DNA of 64,000 nucleotides from positions 6,780,292 to 6,844,291 of the forward strand of contig OZ005697.1 in assembly GCA_963930775.1 (NCBI GenBank), given 5' to 3'. Source of the DNA: Cliona cf. orientalis. Taxonomy: Eukaryota; Porifera; Demospongiae; Clionaida; Clionaidae. Positions 43,305 through 54,432 of the stretch are shown piece by piece (positions within the stretch are counted from its first letter, which is position 1; each line of letters begins with the position of its first letter). Both the position numbers and the translations under genes were made by a program. The notes beneath the pieces are model-generated. The model did no database searches. It was not told where the DNA came from and worked only from the letters and a program-made list of their open reading frames with translations.

Positions 43305-44247
43305 ATGTTGCTCTATCTAGTGCTCCCCGTGGACTCTAAGGTTTTTGGTTATGCTATTGTTCTATCTATATCTAATGCTCACTTTGTTAGACAGACTATT
43401 GATAGCTATACCATAGGAAGGCAATCATCCCCAGAGCTTCAGATAATCACAGCTACAAAAGAAATAATTGAAGCTGGGTATTCCACATTGACGGGGGATG
43501 GAATCCTAATCGTTAGTGAGGTGAGTCCCAGAGGTGATGCTGTGTGAGTCTCCATCAAATCAACCAGTGGAGAAACCATATTTGAAGTCAGGCGCCTAGC
43601 TATTTGGTGACTTTAACTTACGAAGCCACTATAGCTTATCTATAGCTGGTGAAAAGTTTTTGCTCATAAACGAGACAGTAAGTGATGGCAATGTCAAAGT
43701 GACCATCTATCATACACCAACATCAGATTCTTACCAAGCCAAGTCAATGGAGGACTATGGATTTGTGCTCAAACCAATGCTTCACCGACTTGACAGTCAA
43801 ACTGCTCACATCAGTGGACAAAATGCCATCGCAAGTCTTATATCGAATCCTAAAGCCCACCTCATTCGAGAAGCAGCCTTTGCTCTTGGACATCATGTAC
43901 ATGGAAACAATCCTGCTGCTATGGCTTACTATGCCACTGCTTTGTGTTTATCTAAGCTTTCTGATCAGAGTGCTTATCTGGAAGAACCTGATTCATCTTT
44001 TGAGTAGGGAACCAGATATCGGAGATGGGGATTTGGATGGCTTGTTGATGCCATTAATCCTTGGAAAGAGCACTGTAGCAACTCTAATAGTGATTGTCCG
44101 AAGGGAAGGTGTCCAGAGGGAGAGAGATGCCGAGGTTTGTGTGGCCCTGAGTGCAAGTGTTGGTGGTTTATCTGTCAAGATTGCTGCTGGAATATCGGCT
44201 GTTATGAGCACGATTGTATAATAATGCACACCAAACGGGAAACATAG
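43305..44247 (+). pseudogene. Cys-rich protein with a PLA2-like CC..HD pattern, broken
   Basis: Three pieces read as one protein. The first (from about 43305) includes TIDSYTIGRQSSPELQIIT and meets TGA at 43545-43547. After that stop the same frame continues to about 43600, where the frame changes. The second (about 43600-44004) has NAIASLISNPKAHLIREAAF. A TAG at 44005-44007 separates it, in frame, from a Cys-rich end (RRWGFGWL, CPKGRCPEGERC, CWWFICQDCCWN, GCYEHDC) that closes at 44245-44247. The C-x2-CC...HDC spacing recalls the phospholipase A2 active-site region, but the rest is not PLA2 and I give no function. No splice sites explain the stops, so it is called broken. Confidence 0.7.
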
Positions 44248-45139
44248 TATTGAATGCCTAGCAACTGCACCTATTGGATTTGTATGTAGCTGACCTACAT
44301 AGTATTCAGTAGTGTATCGGACATGTCGGGACAAAAATTAATGTGTGCCCTATATATGCATGATAGTACAGCAATTAGACTATAGGATGACATTGTGCTT
44401 TTAGTATAGTAGAAAGCTAGTTGAAATAACAATCTATATATCTGCATGCTATATATGTTGTCATCAGTATAAAAATGTAATGTGATACACACAATGTCAT
44501 AATGGCTAGCTATAGCTAATAATATTATTGTAACACCAGCTTGAGTATGTACATGTCAATGTCGTTGTGTGTTCCATTTATGAATCTGATTCAGAGGTTT
44601 ATGCTTGGAGAGACTGATAGGTGCATGTCTGTGTGAACAATTTTGATATCATGCTTTAGTTGTTATTATTACCTAGCTGTTAAATATTGTAATAATACTA
44701 ATGGTAGTGATAGGTACTGCTTCACAACAGTACACTCTTGTTCACTACGTTTATTCATTTTATCCTGATTATCAATGGAATTATCCAGATCCATCCAATA
44801 CTAGCTACCATAGCCCTAAGCTGAAGGCATACAGTCCACTGTATCATCAGATTCTTACTAGTTAGGTAATTAAACAACACTAGCGGCTGTTCACAACAGT
44901 GGTAGCTATAATAATATGTGTAAGTGCAAGGCCTAAAAGTGCTATAGAAGGTATTCATTTATGTAAACAATCATCACATGAACCTGTAAATTTTTAGCTA
45001 GGTATCTGAATTTTTCACAGATAGGCCTAAGTACTAAGAATAGTTAATAAGCTGACCACGACTGTAATAGCCTGATGAAGATTCAACGGCAATACATATG
45101 CATCCTCCTTGGTTAGCTAAACAATAAAACAGCTCAGTA
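44248..45139. other. intergenic
   Basis: No gene or element recognised. Confidence 0.4.
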
Positions 45140-46586
45140 GTATATGCTTTGGTGGTGTTTTGTATATCGAGGATCGTGTGAATCAAGTCCATGCTATACT
45201 GACAAACACCACAGTTATGATAAGGGTAAGTGAATTTAGCAACAACACAGCAACAAATAGTGGTATTTTGACTGCTTTCAAAGGCACTTTCAACATTTTT
45301 CTAAGAAATAACTTGGCCGAGAAGTTTGGAGGAGCTGTGTACATGCAGGCTGGCTCAAAACTGAAAGTGAGTCAAACTGAAATACATAACAACGTACCAA
45401 GCACTTAAGAATGGGGGCAGTGTTGCATACATCATGGAGGGTAGTAGTCTTAGTATTAATGCAAGTCAGGTTCACAACAACATAGCTACAACATCTGGAG
45501 GCGTTATCCTTGCAGACAGCCACTGTTTTCTGGAAGCTTAGTGTATAATAACTCTGCTCTACAATGGCTTGGAGGTGTTGTTGCAATAATATTACTTAGT
45601 AGTGAGGGTGTACATTCTGAAGTGATTTCCCTGATAAAGATTTATGATAGCATTTTTGACAGTAATTTTGCCAACTACACGGGTGGAGTGTTCAACATGA
45701 CTATTTTAACAGCTTGACCATAGTCAGGAGCAGATTTATTAATAATTTTGCTAAACATGGTGGTGGAGTGTTTGAGTCTGGTTCGATATCAGTAATCATT
45801 GAAGACATTGATTTGATTCGAAACCAAGCAGTGGAGGGGAGGTGCTCATCTGATAGTAATTTAGACCCTGGTCAGACTGATCAACAACAAAAGATGGTAG
45901 CAAAAATTTTGACATACTGTATACTTTCCAAAAACCGCTCTGTACAACTTATCTTGTATGCAGAGGGTCCTTGTAAGAATGCTAGTCTATATTAGAAGAC
46001 CGAAGGACTCTATAATATAGAATCCCGAGCGAAGCGAGGGTTCTATGAGAGTCCTGAGGTCTTCTAAATCACATACTCTTTTGTGATATCACAAAAGAGA
46101 CTGAATATGTCATTTCTTTGTTGTAAGTGTCCTTCTAGTTTTCAAGGAGATGGCTCAGAAAACAACTGCCAGTGTTCATATCATCCAAAGCTTGTGCCAC
46201 ACATAACCACTTGCAATTCTACAACCCAATTGCTATCCAGGTAAAGTAGTGCATGGATCAGTTAGCTATATTATAGGAAACAACAATAGCAAATCTAGAT
46301 ATAGCGGATATTTAATTTATCGTTATTGCCCATTTGATTATAGCCTCCCTAAGTATCCAAATGTGGAGATTAACTTGAATATAACACACGGAGCTGTTGC
46401 ACAGTGTGCTCACCATCGAACTGGACAACTGTGTGGACAATGCAAACCTGGTCGAAGTCTCTCTTATGCCACTTCCATTGTCTATCATGTTCGAGACATT
46501 GGTACCTTTGGCCTGTTATAGTTTGTCTTGTTGCCTTATTGATGCTCTGAACATGACAGTTGCTACAGGGATCATCAATGGACTTA

Positions 46587-47013
46587 TTACCCCGCGCGCA
46601 TGCGTAAGGGGTAATGTAATCGGCTTTGTCTGTCGTCGTCGTTGTTGTTACCCCGCGCGCATGCGCAAGGGATAATGTAATCGGTCGTTGTTGTCGTCTG
46701 TTAGCACAAAAATCGCCAGATCTGGAGATCTAGGCATCGTAAATACAACGTATCCGTCAATATCGCCCAAAATCTGGTTTTAGTATGCTTCGAATCGTTT
46801 GGCAAGGCCCGCGAGCGTTGCAAATGCTGCATTTTGTTGGCCACGCCTATGGACACTGCCCACTATGTGCTCTCCGCTCATGCGCACAACCTGGCACCAT
46901 ATGTAGGTAAAAGTCGTCAACAGGCTGCTCGCATCATCGAGCTCTCTGACCATTGATATGCTCTGACATCCGACGCTGCAGCGCGCGCGGGGTATGTGCT
47001 CTATAGAGCTCTA
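46587..47013. mobile_element. TTACCCC/GAGCTCTA element (copy 2)
   Basis: Inverse copy of 16544-16947. It begins TTACCCCGCGCGCATGCG and ends GCGCGCGGGGTATGTGC then GAGCTCTA. Its first end is duplicated in tandem (a second TTACCCCGCGCG at about 46647). It splits the membrane-span region of the gene relic between GGACTTAT and TTTGTACTC, which are adjacent in the intact paralog apart from small changes. Confidence 0.78.
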
Positions 47014-47107
47014 ATTTTGTACTCAAATGTTATCGGTATTGATGGATGTGTGTTTCCTTCAGCAAAGTTCTTTTCTGGTGTAACATCTCTTCTAAATCTA
47101 CAGATAA

Positions 47108-47565
47108 GGGGGCTTGTCCAAAGTCCTTGTGGAAAAATTAACGTCATTATGACGTTAACTTTTTACCCCCCTCCCCCCCCCCCCCTCTCTTAACGTCACA
47201 GCATTTCAACATAGATTCAATACTGAAACTCTGATTCTGCTCCATTTAGCCTACACATTTGGTATTCACTTGTGCTAGCTATGTCTTCATGGATTCATTG
47301 CATACCTGTGCTTCTTTGACAGTTAGTTGCTTGCCTGTAGCTACGTGTACACCGTTAATAGCTACATAGTGCTTGACACAGCTGTCACTAAAATGCAAAT
47401 TATGACACTGCTGGACTAGACTTGTTCAACCACAAGAATGCATAATCACAACTAAAGCTCAAGTCTGCTGACAGTGCAGTTGTAAAACGTCATGGGCCAA
47501 GACCCCCTCCCCCCCTAACGTCATAATGACGTTAATTTTTCCACAAGGACTTTGGACAAGCCCCC
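47108..47565. mobile_element. Harbinger-type MITE with clear empty site
   Basis: Near-perfect inverted ends of about 45 bp, starting GGGGGCTTGTCCAAAGTCCT. TAA stands on both sides (47105-47107 and 47566-47568). The intact paralog at about 41561 has a single TAA at the same place, so the uninserted site is known. The end also contains the palindrome TTAACGTCATTATGACGTTAA's arms (TTAACGTCAT). 458 bp, no gene. Fits PIF/Harbinger. Confidence 0.9.
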
Positions 47566-48180
47566 TAAGAATGGACACTTGTTTCTTTGTTGGAATGGAC
47601 ATGTTTTTGGAGAAAATGGCTTCAGTTGACATTTCCCACACTTGATAGTTTTTGTTATCATCATAATCCTATTAAGTCAACACTCCATGAAATTCTCTCT
47701 ATTAATTGTTAAGAAAACTCCCTTGGCAACCCTGGCCACCCTAATCTTGCTCTCATATACTACATTTCTTCAAAATGCCATTTCAATACTTTCATTTGCA
47801 GATCTATCTATGGTTTATTTAAGAGAGTGTGGCTACCTGATGATTCTATAGATTACCGGTATCTGAGGTGAAGACATATTAATGCTTTGTTCATGTTCAT
47901 CCTAATTATTGGCATTATATACTCTTTACATGGCAATGGCTTCTTTACTATGAGGATAAGCCAATGTTGGCTTGGGTAAGAGCTGCTGAACTCAAACATT
48001 TTATTGAGCCGTACTATGCTCCGTACAAGTTCAATTATCACTTTGTACATGCCTTCTTTTACCTCGTATATTCACATTCAATATACTACTTCACATTGTC
48101 TATTATGTTCGAGACATTGGTACCTTTGGCCTGTTGCCATGTCCACACTAATTTTTATTTCTAGGAGTTTGTCTTGTTGC

Positions 48181-48610
48181 CAAAACCAAGTATGAAGCGC
48201 AGAATAGACATGGTATATGACAACTAATACAAATAATGTAAAGGTAACTGCTCCAGATAAGTAAGCAGCATAATTGATACTCGGATCATGGCTGGTTCTT
48301 CTCTGCTGCACAAAAAGCTGTAAGATACTGAAGCTAAAAATATTTAGGTAGCACACCATTCCTATATCGACCGCACTTGCCTGATAGATTCGACCTACAT
48401 TCCTTTTATAGAACAAGATGTCACCAGTCACCAAAGCGACAGCTGACAAATTTATACTAGGGTTACCAGAGATATTGAATGTGAATAGAAGGTAAAAGAA
48501 GGCATGTACAAAGCGATAATTGAAATTGTGTGGGGCATAGTACGGCTCAATAAAATGTTTGAGTTTAGCAGATGTTACCCAAATCAACACTGGTTTATCC
48601 TCATAGTAAA
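48181..48610 (-). pseudogene. inverted fragment of the beta-helix gene's membrane region
   Basis: On the minus strand an open piece (48590 to about 48180) matches residues of the last membrane spans of the big gene (KLKHFIEPYYAP, NISGNPSINLS, INYAAYLSGAVTF). It is closest to the relic at 36100-36510. It lies head to head with the plus-strand relic ending at 48180, giving an inverted repeat with the 47930-48070 part. The open frame continues into unrelated bases beyond the junction. Confidence 0.8.
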
Positions 48611-49591
48611 GAAATATAGCTAGCTATAATATCTTAAGGATTATCATGCAAAGCCTTGGTTCAAGCACTGTAATGCCATGCAGTGGACTGAGTGAGGAAG
48701 GCGGAAAGATTGATGCAACCGTGCCTAAAGTGCATGTGTTGAGGGTTAATAGACGTATATAGTGCGCAACACACGTTCTATTTATACGTCAAGCCATGCT
48801 TATCTCTAGCTCGGGCAAAGTCAAGAAGCTTAAAATCAGCAAATGATGCTAAAACTAGCAAACAAAGTGTTTTCGGACAAATTATGCCTTTGGAACGCCA
48901 TAAGGAATCTTATAATACCGCACTTTGGACTAGAAAACAAGGTATATAGCAGTTAGCATGTTGAACAGACAGACAGACAGATACACAGAACGACTATTGC
49001 AACATTGCGGTGCATGCGCTGAGGGTTAAATGATGAAATTTATCATAGGACTTATACTTAAGTGTGCTTACTAGCCAACCTTAATGTTTAATATAGCCTA
49101 AGGCTAGCTTTTTGTACAAGAAATTTATGGAAAAATGCACGTGGGTCAGGGGTGTAGCCAGGATTTTAGGTAAGGGGGTGCTGGACTACGCGCGCGAAGC
49201 GCGCGCGCAAAATTTTAAGCCACGCACACTTATTAACCGTCAAGGTCGAAGTTCAAATTGTCAAAGAGAACGCTGTCTGAATGTAGCTAGCAAGCTAGCT
49301 CAAGGTTTTCGGCCAGATCTTGGGATAAGATAAGTTTCTAACTGTCTTCTAAGCTGTTTTTTTTTGTAGTAGATGATAGTTTAAAGTAGCCAAGGGGGGT
49401 GCTCGAGCCCCCTGAGCACCCCCCCTGCCTACGCCACTGTGGGTGGGAGGAAAGTATTATCAAACATTGTGATTCACTGCAATGAAACTTGGCATGCAGC
49501 GACAAATTCAAAAACGTATCAGTGCAGTTTCTTAATAATGTTAGTCTAATGCTAGAAAATTTAGTATTTGAAGTCGGACTCCATGTTTTTC
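48611..49591. other. intergenic, 3' flank of the SMYD-like gene
   Basis: Duplicated in part at 32640-33009. Contains a GACA microsatellite (about 48968-48983) and the MITE at 49147-49439. No gene. Confidence 0.5.
49147..49439. mobile_element. hAT-like MITE with GTAGCCAGG ends
   Basis: The ends CAGGGGTGTAGCCAGG and CCTGCCTACGCCACTG are imperfect inverted copies, with GGGGGTGCT and AGCACCCCC inside. GTGGGT-like sequence on both sides may be the target duplication. The interior holds a CGCGCGAAGCGCGCGCG palindrome. This element is absent from the broken SMYD copy's flank, so it came later than the duplication. Confidence 0.7.
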
Positions 49592-51118
49592 TTAGTATTG
49601 TCCTTCACTGATCTTACGACAAAGCTTAGCAATGCACGAACTCACTTGTTGTGATATCACCACGTTTCCTGAGGCATTCGAGACTTCCATTTCATCTTCA
49701 TACTTCTTGATTTCAGATGGACTCAATTTGTCACATTTTAATCCTTGGTCCCACCAATCATCACAGAGACTATCAGCAGAAGGTGATTTGGGGAAAAGCT
49801 TCAGCATCAAATCTGATATCTCTTCAGATCCCCTCACATCCCCCAATTCATAACAACACGTATTAATTTCTTCTGCTACAAAGGTGATCTCCTCCAAGGT
49901 ACCATATTCAAAGAGGGCATTCATTCCTTCTTCGCCAACCAAAGTAAAAAGAGACATGCCTCTTTTGTATTCTTTCACTAGACGACACTTGTACAAGAGG
50001 AATATTGCTGTTAAAATCAACGTAACGTTGACCTTGTCAAGGACTCCAATCTGTTGCTTCAATGCTATTTCTAACACTTTGATAGCTTGTGGGTGCTCCA
50101 TGCTTCCACTTTGACAAAACATTTCCCATGCTTTCTCCATCACTTTATCTGCCCATTTCCGGGACCAAGGAGCTATCAGAGAGCGCTTTTTCTGATCGAG
50201 AAGCCAATGCTTTGATCCAATATTTTCCTCCTCCAAGCAAACAAAGCAAGTGCAGTCAGTGCCAAGCTTATTTTTCAACTCCTTCCTCCTTATCTCTCTC
50301 ACATTGATGATATAGCGGAAACGCAGGTAGCTGATTCCCAGTTGGCTATTTGGCTCGATATCCTCCAAAGCATAAACAGATACATTACCACATTCTCCTT
50401 CCCAACCACAGTTAGGCTTACACATGTGATTAAGTAGCGAGTACTCGAGATAAGTGGCCACAGCAGAAGCACCGCGAGGACACTTCACCGTCGCTGAATT
50501 GTTATCCGTTCTAAGGAATGTTTGGTAGATTTCATCGTCACTAACACTACTCGGTACTAAGTAACGCACATGTTGCTTAAGAAGATCGAATGCTTTGTGC
50601 TTTAATTCAGGCATCAACACAGAAGGAGCAAGATCATACACGCTTAAGCAATGATCATTTTGTTCACTATCTATAATTTTCTTATTAATAGCACGTGCAA
50701 CCATCATTGCTCTATTAGGTGGCCAAAACCTTCGGCGGTCATCATGCTCCGTTGTGATGTACTGCCCAGGTACCTTTCTTAGCTTCTCAAGCTCAACAAT
50801 TCCCTTACACTCAAACCGATGGAGAGGGAGAGCAGCAGTCAAACAAGCTTGACTACAGTAACCGACTACCTTACACTTGCTACACACAACAGGGTTGCCA
50901 CTACGGATTTTACACAGGCAGTGATGGCAGAGGGCTCTTGCATTCTCGACCGTTATACCTCCAATCCCAAAAGAGTATGGTGGATTTGCAAATATCCTCT
51001 TACCTCGTCTAATCGCCCGCTTGGTGAATATCCCTCTTCCTTGGTCGTTTGTTTCTCTGACAGTGAGAGATGATGGAAGATTAACAGTGGAGTTGAGCTT
51101 ACTGAGACTCAGCATCAT
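49592..51118 (-). CDS. SMYD-like SET/MYND lysine methyltransferase
   Basis: Intact single-exon gene of 508 residues. A split SET domain begins with GRGIFTKRAIRRG (28-40). The MYND zinc finger follows, with C64, C67 and the later CSKC, CSQAC and HRFEC (to about 104). The SET core has LLNHMCKPNC (NHxCxPN at 230-236) and GISYLRFRY (261-269), then post-SET CTCFVC (289-294) and a helical C-terminal domain as in SMYD proteins. All zinc and cofactor motifs are present, so an active AdoMet-dependent protein lysine methyltransferase is likely; its substrate is unknown. It is divergent from the calmodulin-like gene, about 500 bp away. A broken copy is at 33010-34498. Confidence 0.92.
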   Translation of the reverse strand: MMLSLSKLNSTVNLPSSLTVRETNDQGRGIFTKRAIRRGKRIFANPPYSFGIGGITVENARALCHHCLCKIRSGNPVVCSKCKVVGYCSQACLTAALPLHRFECKGIVELEKLRKVPGQYITTEHDDRRRFWPPNRAMMVARAINKKIIDSEQNDHCLSVYDLAPSVLMPELKHKAFDLLKQHVRYLVPSSVSDDEIYQTFLRTDNNSATVKCPRGASAVATYLEYSLLNHMCKPNCGWEGECGNVSVYALEDIEPNSQLGISYLRFRYIINVREIRRKELKNKLGTDCTCFVCLEEENIGSKHWLLDQKKRSLIAPWSRKWADKVMEKAWEMFCQSGSMEHPQAIKVLEIALKQQIGVLDKVNVTLILTAIFLLYKCRLVKEYKRGMSLFTLVGEEGMNALFEYGTLEEITFVAEEINTCCYELGDVRGSEEISDLMLKLFPKSPSADSLCDDWWDQGLKCDKLSPSEIKKYEDEMEVSNASGNVVISQQVSSCIAKLCRKISEGQY

Positions 51119-51189
51119 TCAATATTGTAGCTAGATCACCTGACAAGTGTGTTGTACCAAAAACGTTCGCTCAGGCAGTGCGCACGCGC

Positions 51190-51480
51190 CGCAATATGGC
51201 AAACATGTGCTTACGGGGAACTCCCTGCTAGGTGCAACACTAACGTAGATCTCGCGTTCTAGGCATCTGTGCGTGCTATAAGGACAACCAATCGGTAGAT
51301 ATCGGTGAAAAACTGGTTTGTAGCTACGCGCTAGATGGGCCAAGTGGATTGCCCCGCTACACGCTGCAAATCGTGCTCAGCATGCCTGTGAACCAGTCTC
51401 GACCAGTGAGGTTAATCGACCACACCCACTCCACTGGCACAGCTCTCCAGCTCAGTTAGTTAATGCGCATGCTCGAAAGT
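51190..51480. repeat. fragment related to the TTACCCC element, in a shared promoter region
   Basis: Internal blocks match 16544-16947 (CTAGGCATCTGTGCGTGCT, CCAATCGGTAGATATCGG, CAGGCATG, GACCACACCCA) in inverse orientation, but the typical ends are degraded. It occupies most of the space between the start of the SMYD-like gene and the calmodulin-like gene. Confidence 0.65.
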
Positions 51481-51625
51481 TGACCACGTTAACGATGATC
51501 ACATTCCACTGTGAACCTACTATGGCTATCAAATAAATTGTAAGGGCAAGGGAAACGCTCTCCATTCTACATCTATCTCAAACTCGTCTGCAATCTACAT
51601 TGACTGTTCATCATTAACAACTGCC

Positions 51626-52614
51626 ATGGTATGGTAGTGCACTCAATAATCATTCTGTGGTGGATACTGATTGCATGACATTGTGTGCAGGCACAAATTA
51701 CTGAAGAGGAGCGAGCAGTGTTCATACAGACATTTGAAGCATTTGGACAGATCACGAGATCCAACTGTCGAAGGGTGGATGGACACATCACCACAGGAGA
51801 TCTGAAGACAGTGCTCAAGAAGCTCGGGCAAAACCCCACCGACAGTGAGATTGCTGAGCTCATCAGGGTTTGTGACATTCATAAGAACGGAGAGATTGAG
51901 ATTAATGAATTTTGCCGCTACATGGGCGAATTGCGAAGAAAGGTAAAGATTTGCACCTCGGTAGCAGCAAGACTATAGACTAAGTCTGCATGCTAATAAT
52001 TTAGCTAGATCAGGCATATAGGAAGCCCCTTTATGTTATAGTAATGGTGCATTTTTGATCAATTGTCTGAGAGAAGCTAACCTTGCATGCATTCCGTTCA
52101 GGCATGATAATTATTATGACCGCATAATTCTTCAGATCTTCAATGAGATTGATGCTGACGGCAGTGGATACATAACACCCGATGAAGTGGTCGTTGGTTT
52201 CAAGAAGATGGGAGTGATTCTCTCTCTCAATGATGCCAAGGCTATTGTGAGCGAGGCTGACACTAACATGGATGGAAGGATCAGCTATACGGGTGATTAT
52301 AGCTAAACCATGCATTGCCGCCATTGGCCATGGATGCGCGGCCATACTATAATCATATTATATGAATAATAAGATTTGATAATTATTGTAGCTACTGCAG
52401 TTTGTATGCATGATGTTGTGTGTGCATTCAAATTGATGCAGACTATAGTTCTCAAAGAATAATAATAAATATTATGTCACGCACATGTGCAAATTTGCTT
52501 TTGAAGCCATGCATGGAATAGTTGTATTAGTTTGTATGTGTAGGAATATCTCAACTCTTAATTTTTTTATTGGTAGAGTTTGTGAAGGCGGTGCAAGCAA
52601 GGCCTCTAATGTGA
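51626..52614 (+). CDS. calmodulin-like EF-hand protein
   Basis: Four exons proposed: 51626-51628 (only the ATG), 51691-51942, 52136-52292, 52577-52614. They sum to 450 nt, or 149 residues, starting MAQITEEE and ending VQARPLM. An intron directly after ATG is typical of calmodulin genes. EF-hand 1 has lost its ligands (Cys and Arg at positions 1 and 3, plus about four extra residues before the loop). EF-hand 2 (DIHKNGEIEINE), 3 (DADGSGYITPDE) and 4 (DTNMDGRISYTE) are complete. The third exon start is uncertain: the acceptor at 52101 would add DRIILQ, a good EF helix, but breaks the frame; 52135 keeps it. A calcium sensor is likely; the target is unknown. Confidence 0.78.
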
Positions 52615-53343
52615 GGAACTCTGTGATCAGCACTCCTAACTCTGATGACTGTACATAATAATTATAGTTATACTATCTGCCGTAGTACTCTGTAGTAGTG
52701 ATGATTAGTAACACTAACTTTAGTACTATTTTATTGACGCATTGAATTTATACTCTATTATGCTATTATTACGTTGAAGACATTCAGAAATAATGAATCA
52801 GATATGTCATCGATATCCATGGCCAATCAATCATGATTGTACTTGTACATTGCGTACTAACTGATTTTTAATTTCCAGTAATCTTAGCTACAAGTAGCTA
52901 TACATCAAAATGAGTACTATCAAGGGCTTATAGACCTCAAAGGGGGAGAGGGCATGTATTAAACTGCCATGTACCTAGCAAAATTCAAATCAGACATGTC
53001 AGTGATTTGTAACTAATTATAGTAACAGCTGCTGTCTGGACTACATTAGTGCTATGGACTGATGATGTGGATTTTACTATTTGTAGCCAATGTATGGATT
53101 TGAATTTTGCCAGGTGCCAGTTACATGCCATCTTGATTCCCTGGTCCTAGACAGTCACATTAGTCTGTCTTAATTAGATTGTGGTCTATAACCACACCCC
53201 AGTTGATTGCTTTTTTTCTTTTTTTCGATCGCTCGGTCCAATTTTTACCTCACAATATCCAAGCAACAACAAATTAAATTGGTCTGGCCTTATATGAAGT
53301 AACTTGCCACTACACACCAGCTAACTTAAAGCATTCACTAACA

Positions 53344-53601
53344 CAGTGGCGTAAGAAGATGTTTTTGAATGGGGGGCTGTAAATAAAATTGTGTGCAAAG
53401 CGCGCAAATTTTGATCACACAATACACCTTCAAATTATGCTCATTATTATGCTAATTTGGCTGTAAAGTAAACTTTACATCACAAATCTGAGGATGTCAA
53501 GGCCTAGTAGAATAAAATTTAATATCTTCCTAGATTTAGGCCCACTTGGCTGACAAGATGGGGGCTACAGCCCCCCAGCCCCCCTGCTTCTTACGCCAGT
53601 G
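53344..53601. mobile_element. hAT-like MITE with GGCGTAAGAAG ends
   Basis: CAGTGGCGTAAGAAG at the left and CTTCTTACGCCAGTG at the right are inverted copies. GGGGGGCTG and CAGCCCCCC lie just inside. 258 bp, no gene. Confidence 0.72.
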
Positions 53602-54007
53602 TAACAGCTATTATTGTAGAAGCTTAAGCTTGTTGGACATTGATCATGATGGAATTGCATAGTAGGTCATGTACAACGAGTTATTACATGCATTTAGAGT
53701 AATTCATACATAATATTATCTATACCAAAGAAATAATATGTACTATTATACAGGAGGGTTCAAGACAGTACGTGAGTGCACATGCTATTACTAGACAAAA
53801 CATGCCATTATCATGGAACTGTATTATCCTGCATGTGCATGTACTTTGCAGGTTAGTTGTTGAGGAAAATGGCACCTATCTCTGTTAACAGCCTTTGCGA
53901 CTTGTAGTATAAATAAATGCACTTGAGAGCCACTGCCACTGCCTATTTACCCTTTCCACTGGACAACGGATTTGCAAAGCACAGTGTAAAGTTGTGCATG
54001 TTATATT

Positions 54008-54432
54008 GGGCTATTCCATTTAATATCCATACACCCCCTATGGATGACTAGTGAGGAAAATTTAACCCCTGGACATAATTAACTAGCAACCATCTAGTCG
54101 TTAATTAGGTCACTTTTCCCCCAAGACATAATTAAGAACAGTACTACTCACCCTGGATTATTAATCAAATCAAGTTTTGTTCCCCCTGGACACAAATTAA
54201 TGCGTTAATTTATGGAAGGGAAATCACCTAAAGGAGCAAAGTGCGCTCCCCCTGGACACCACAATTAGTGATGGTTTCAACCCTAGACATAATTAAATTT
54301 GACCAAAATACCCCCCTTCCCTTCATTAAAATCAGTGTTTTACCCCCTGGACAAGCCTCAAAATACCCCCCTGGACATTCGTTAGCAGTCATCGATCCAT
54401 AGGGGGTGTATGCTCATTAAATGCAAGAGCCC
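54008..54432. mobile_element. inverted-repeat element with internal CCCCTGGACA repeats
   Basis: About 37-bp imperfect inverted ends (GGGCTATTCCATTTAATAT... and ...ATTAAATGCAAGAGCCC), both with CATACACCCCCTATGGA inside. Between them CCCCTGGACA followed by an AATTAA-rich spacer occurs about eight times with variation. No gene. Class unknown. Confidence 0.68.

Larger units (their letters stand above)
45140..48180 (+). pseudogene. second beta-helix multipass membrane gene, ruined and carrying insertions
   Basis: Pieces of the same gene family as 38513-42610. A beta-helix part comes first (45160-45850; NNTATNSGI, EKFGGAVYMQ, AKHGGGVFES). The glycosylated linker follows (45850-46000), then the Cys-rich part (46090-46500; TGQLCGQCKPG) and membrane spans (46500-48060). 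Stops and frameshifts are frequent. Two MITEs (46587-47013 and 47108-47565) are inserted in the spans. At about 48080 the sequence jumps back to the Cys/first-span region and then stops at 48180, showing a further rearrangement. A 46000-46085 insert with an inverted repeat (AGAAGACC ... GGTCTTCT) also splits it. Confidence 0.85.
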
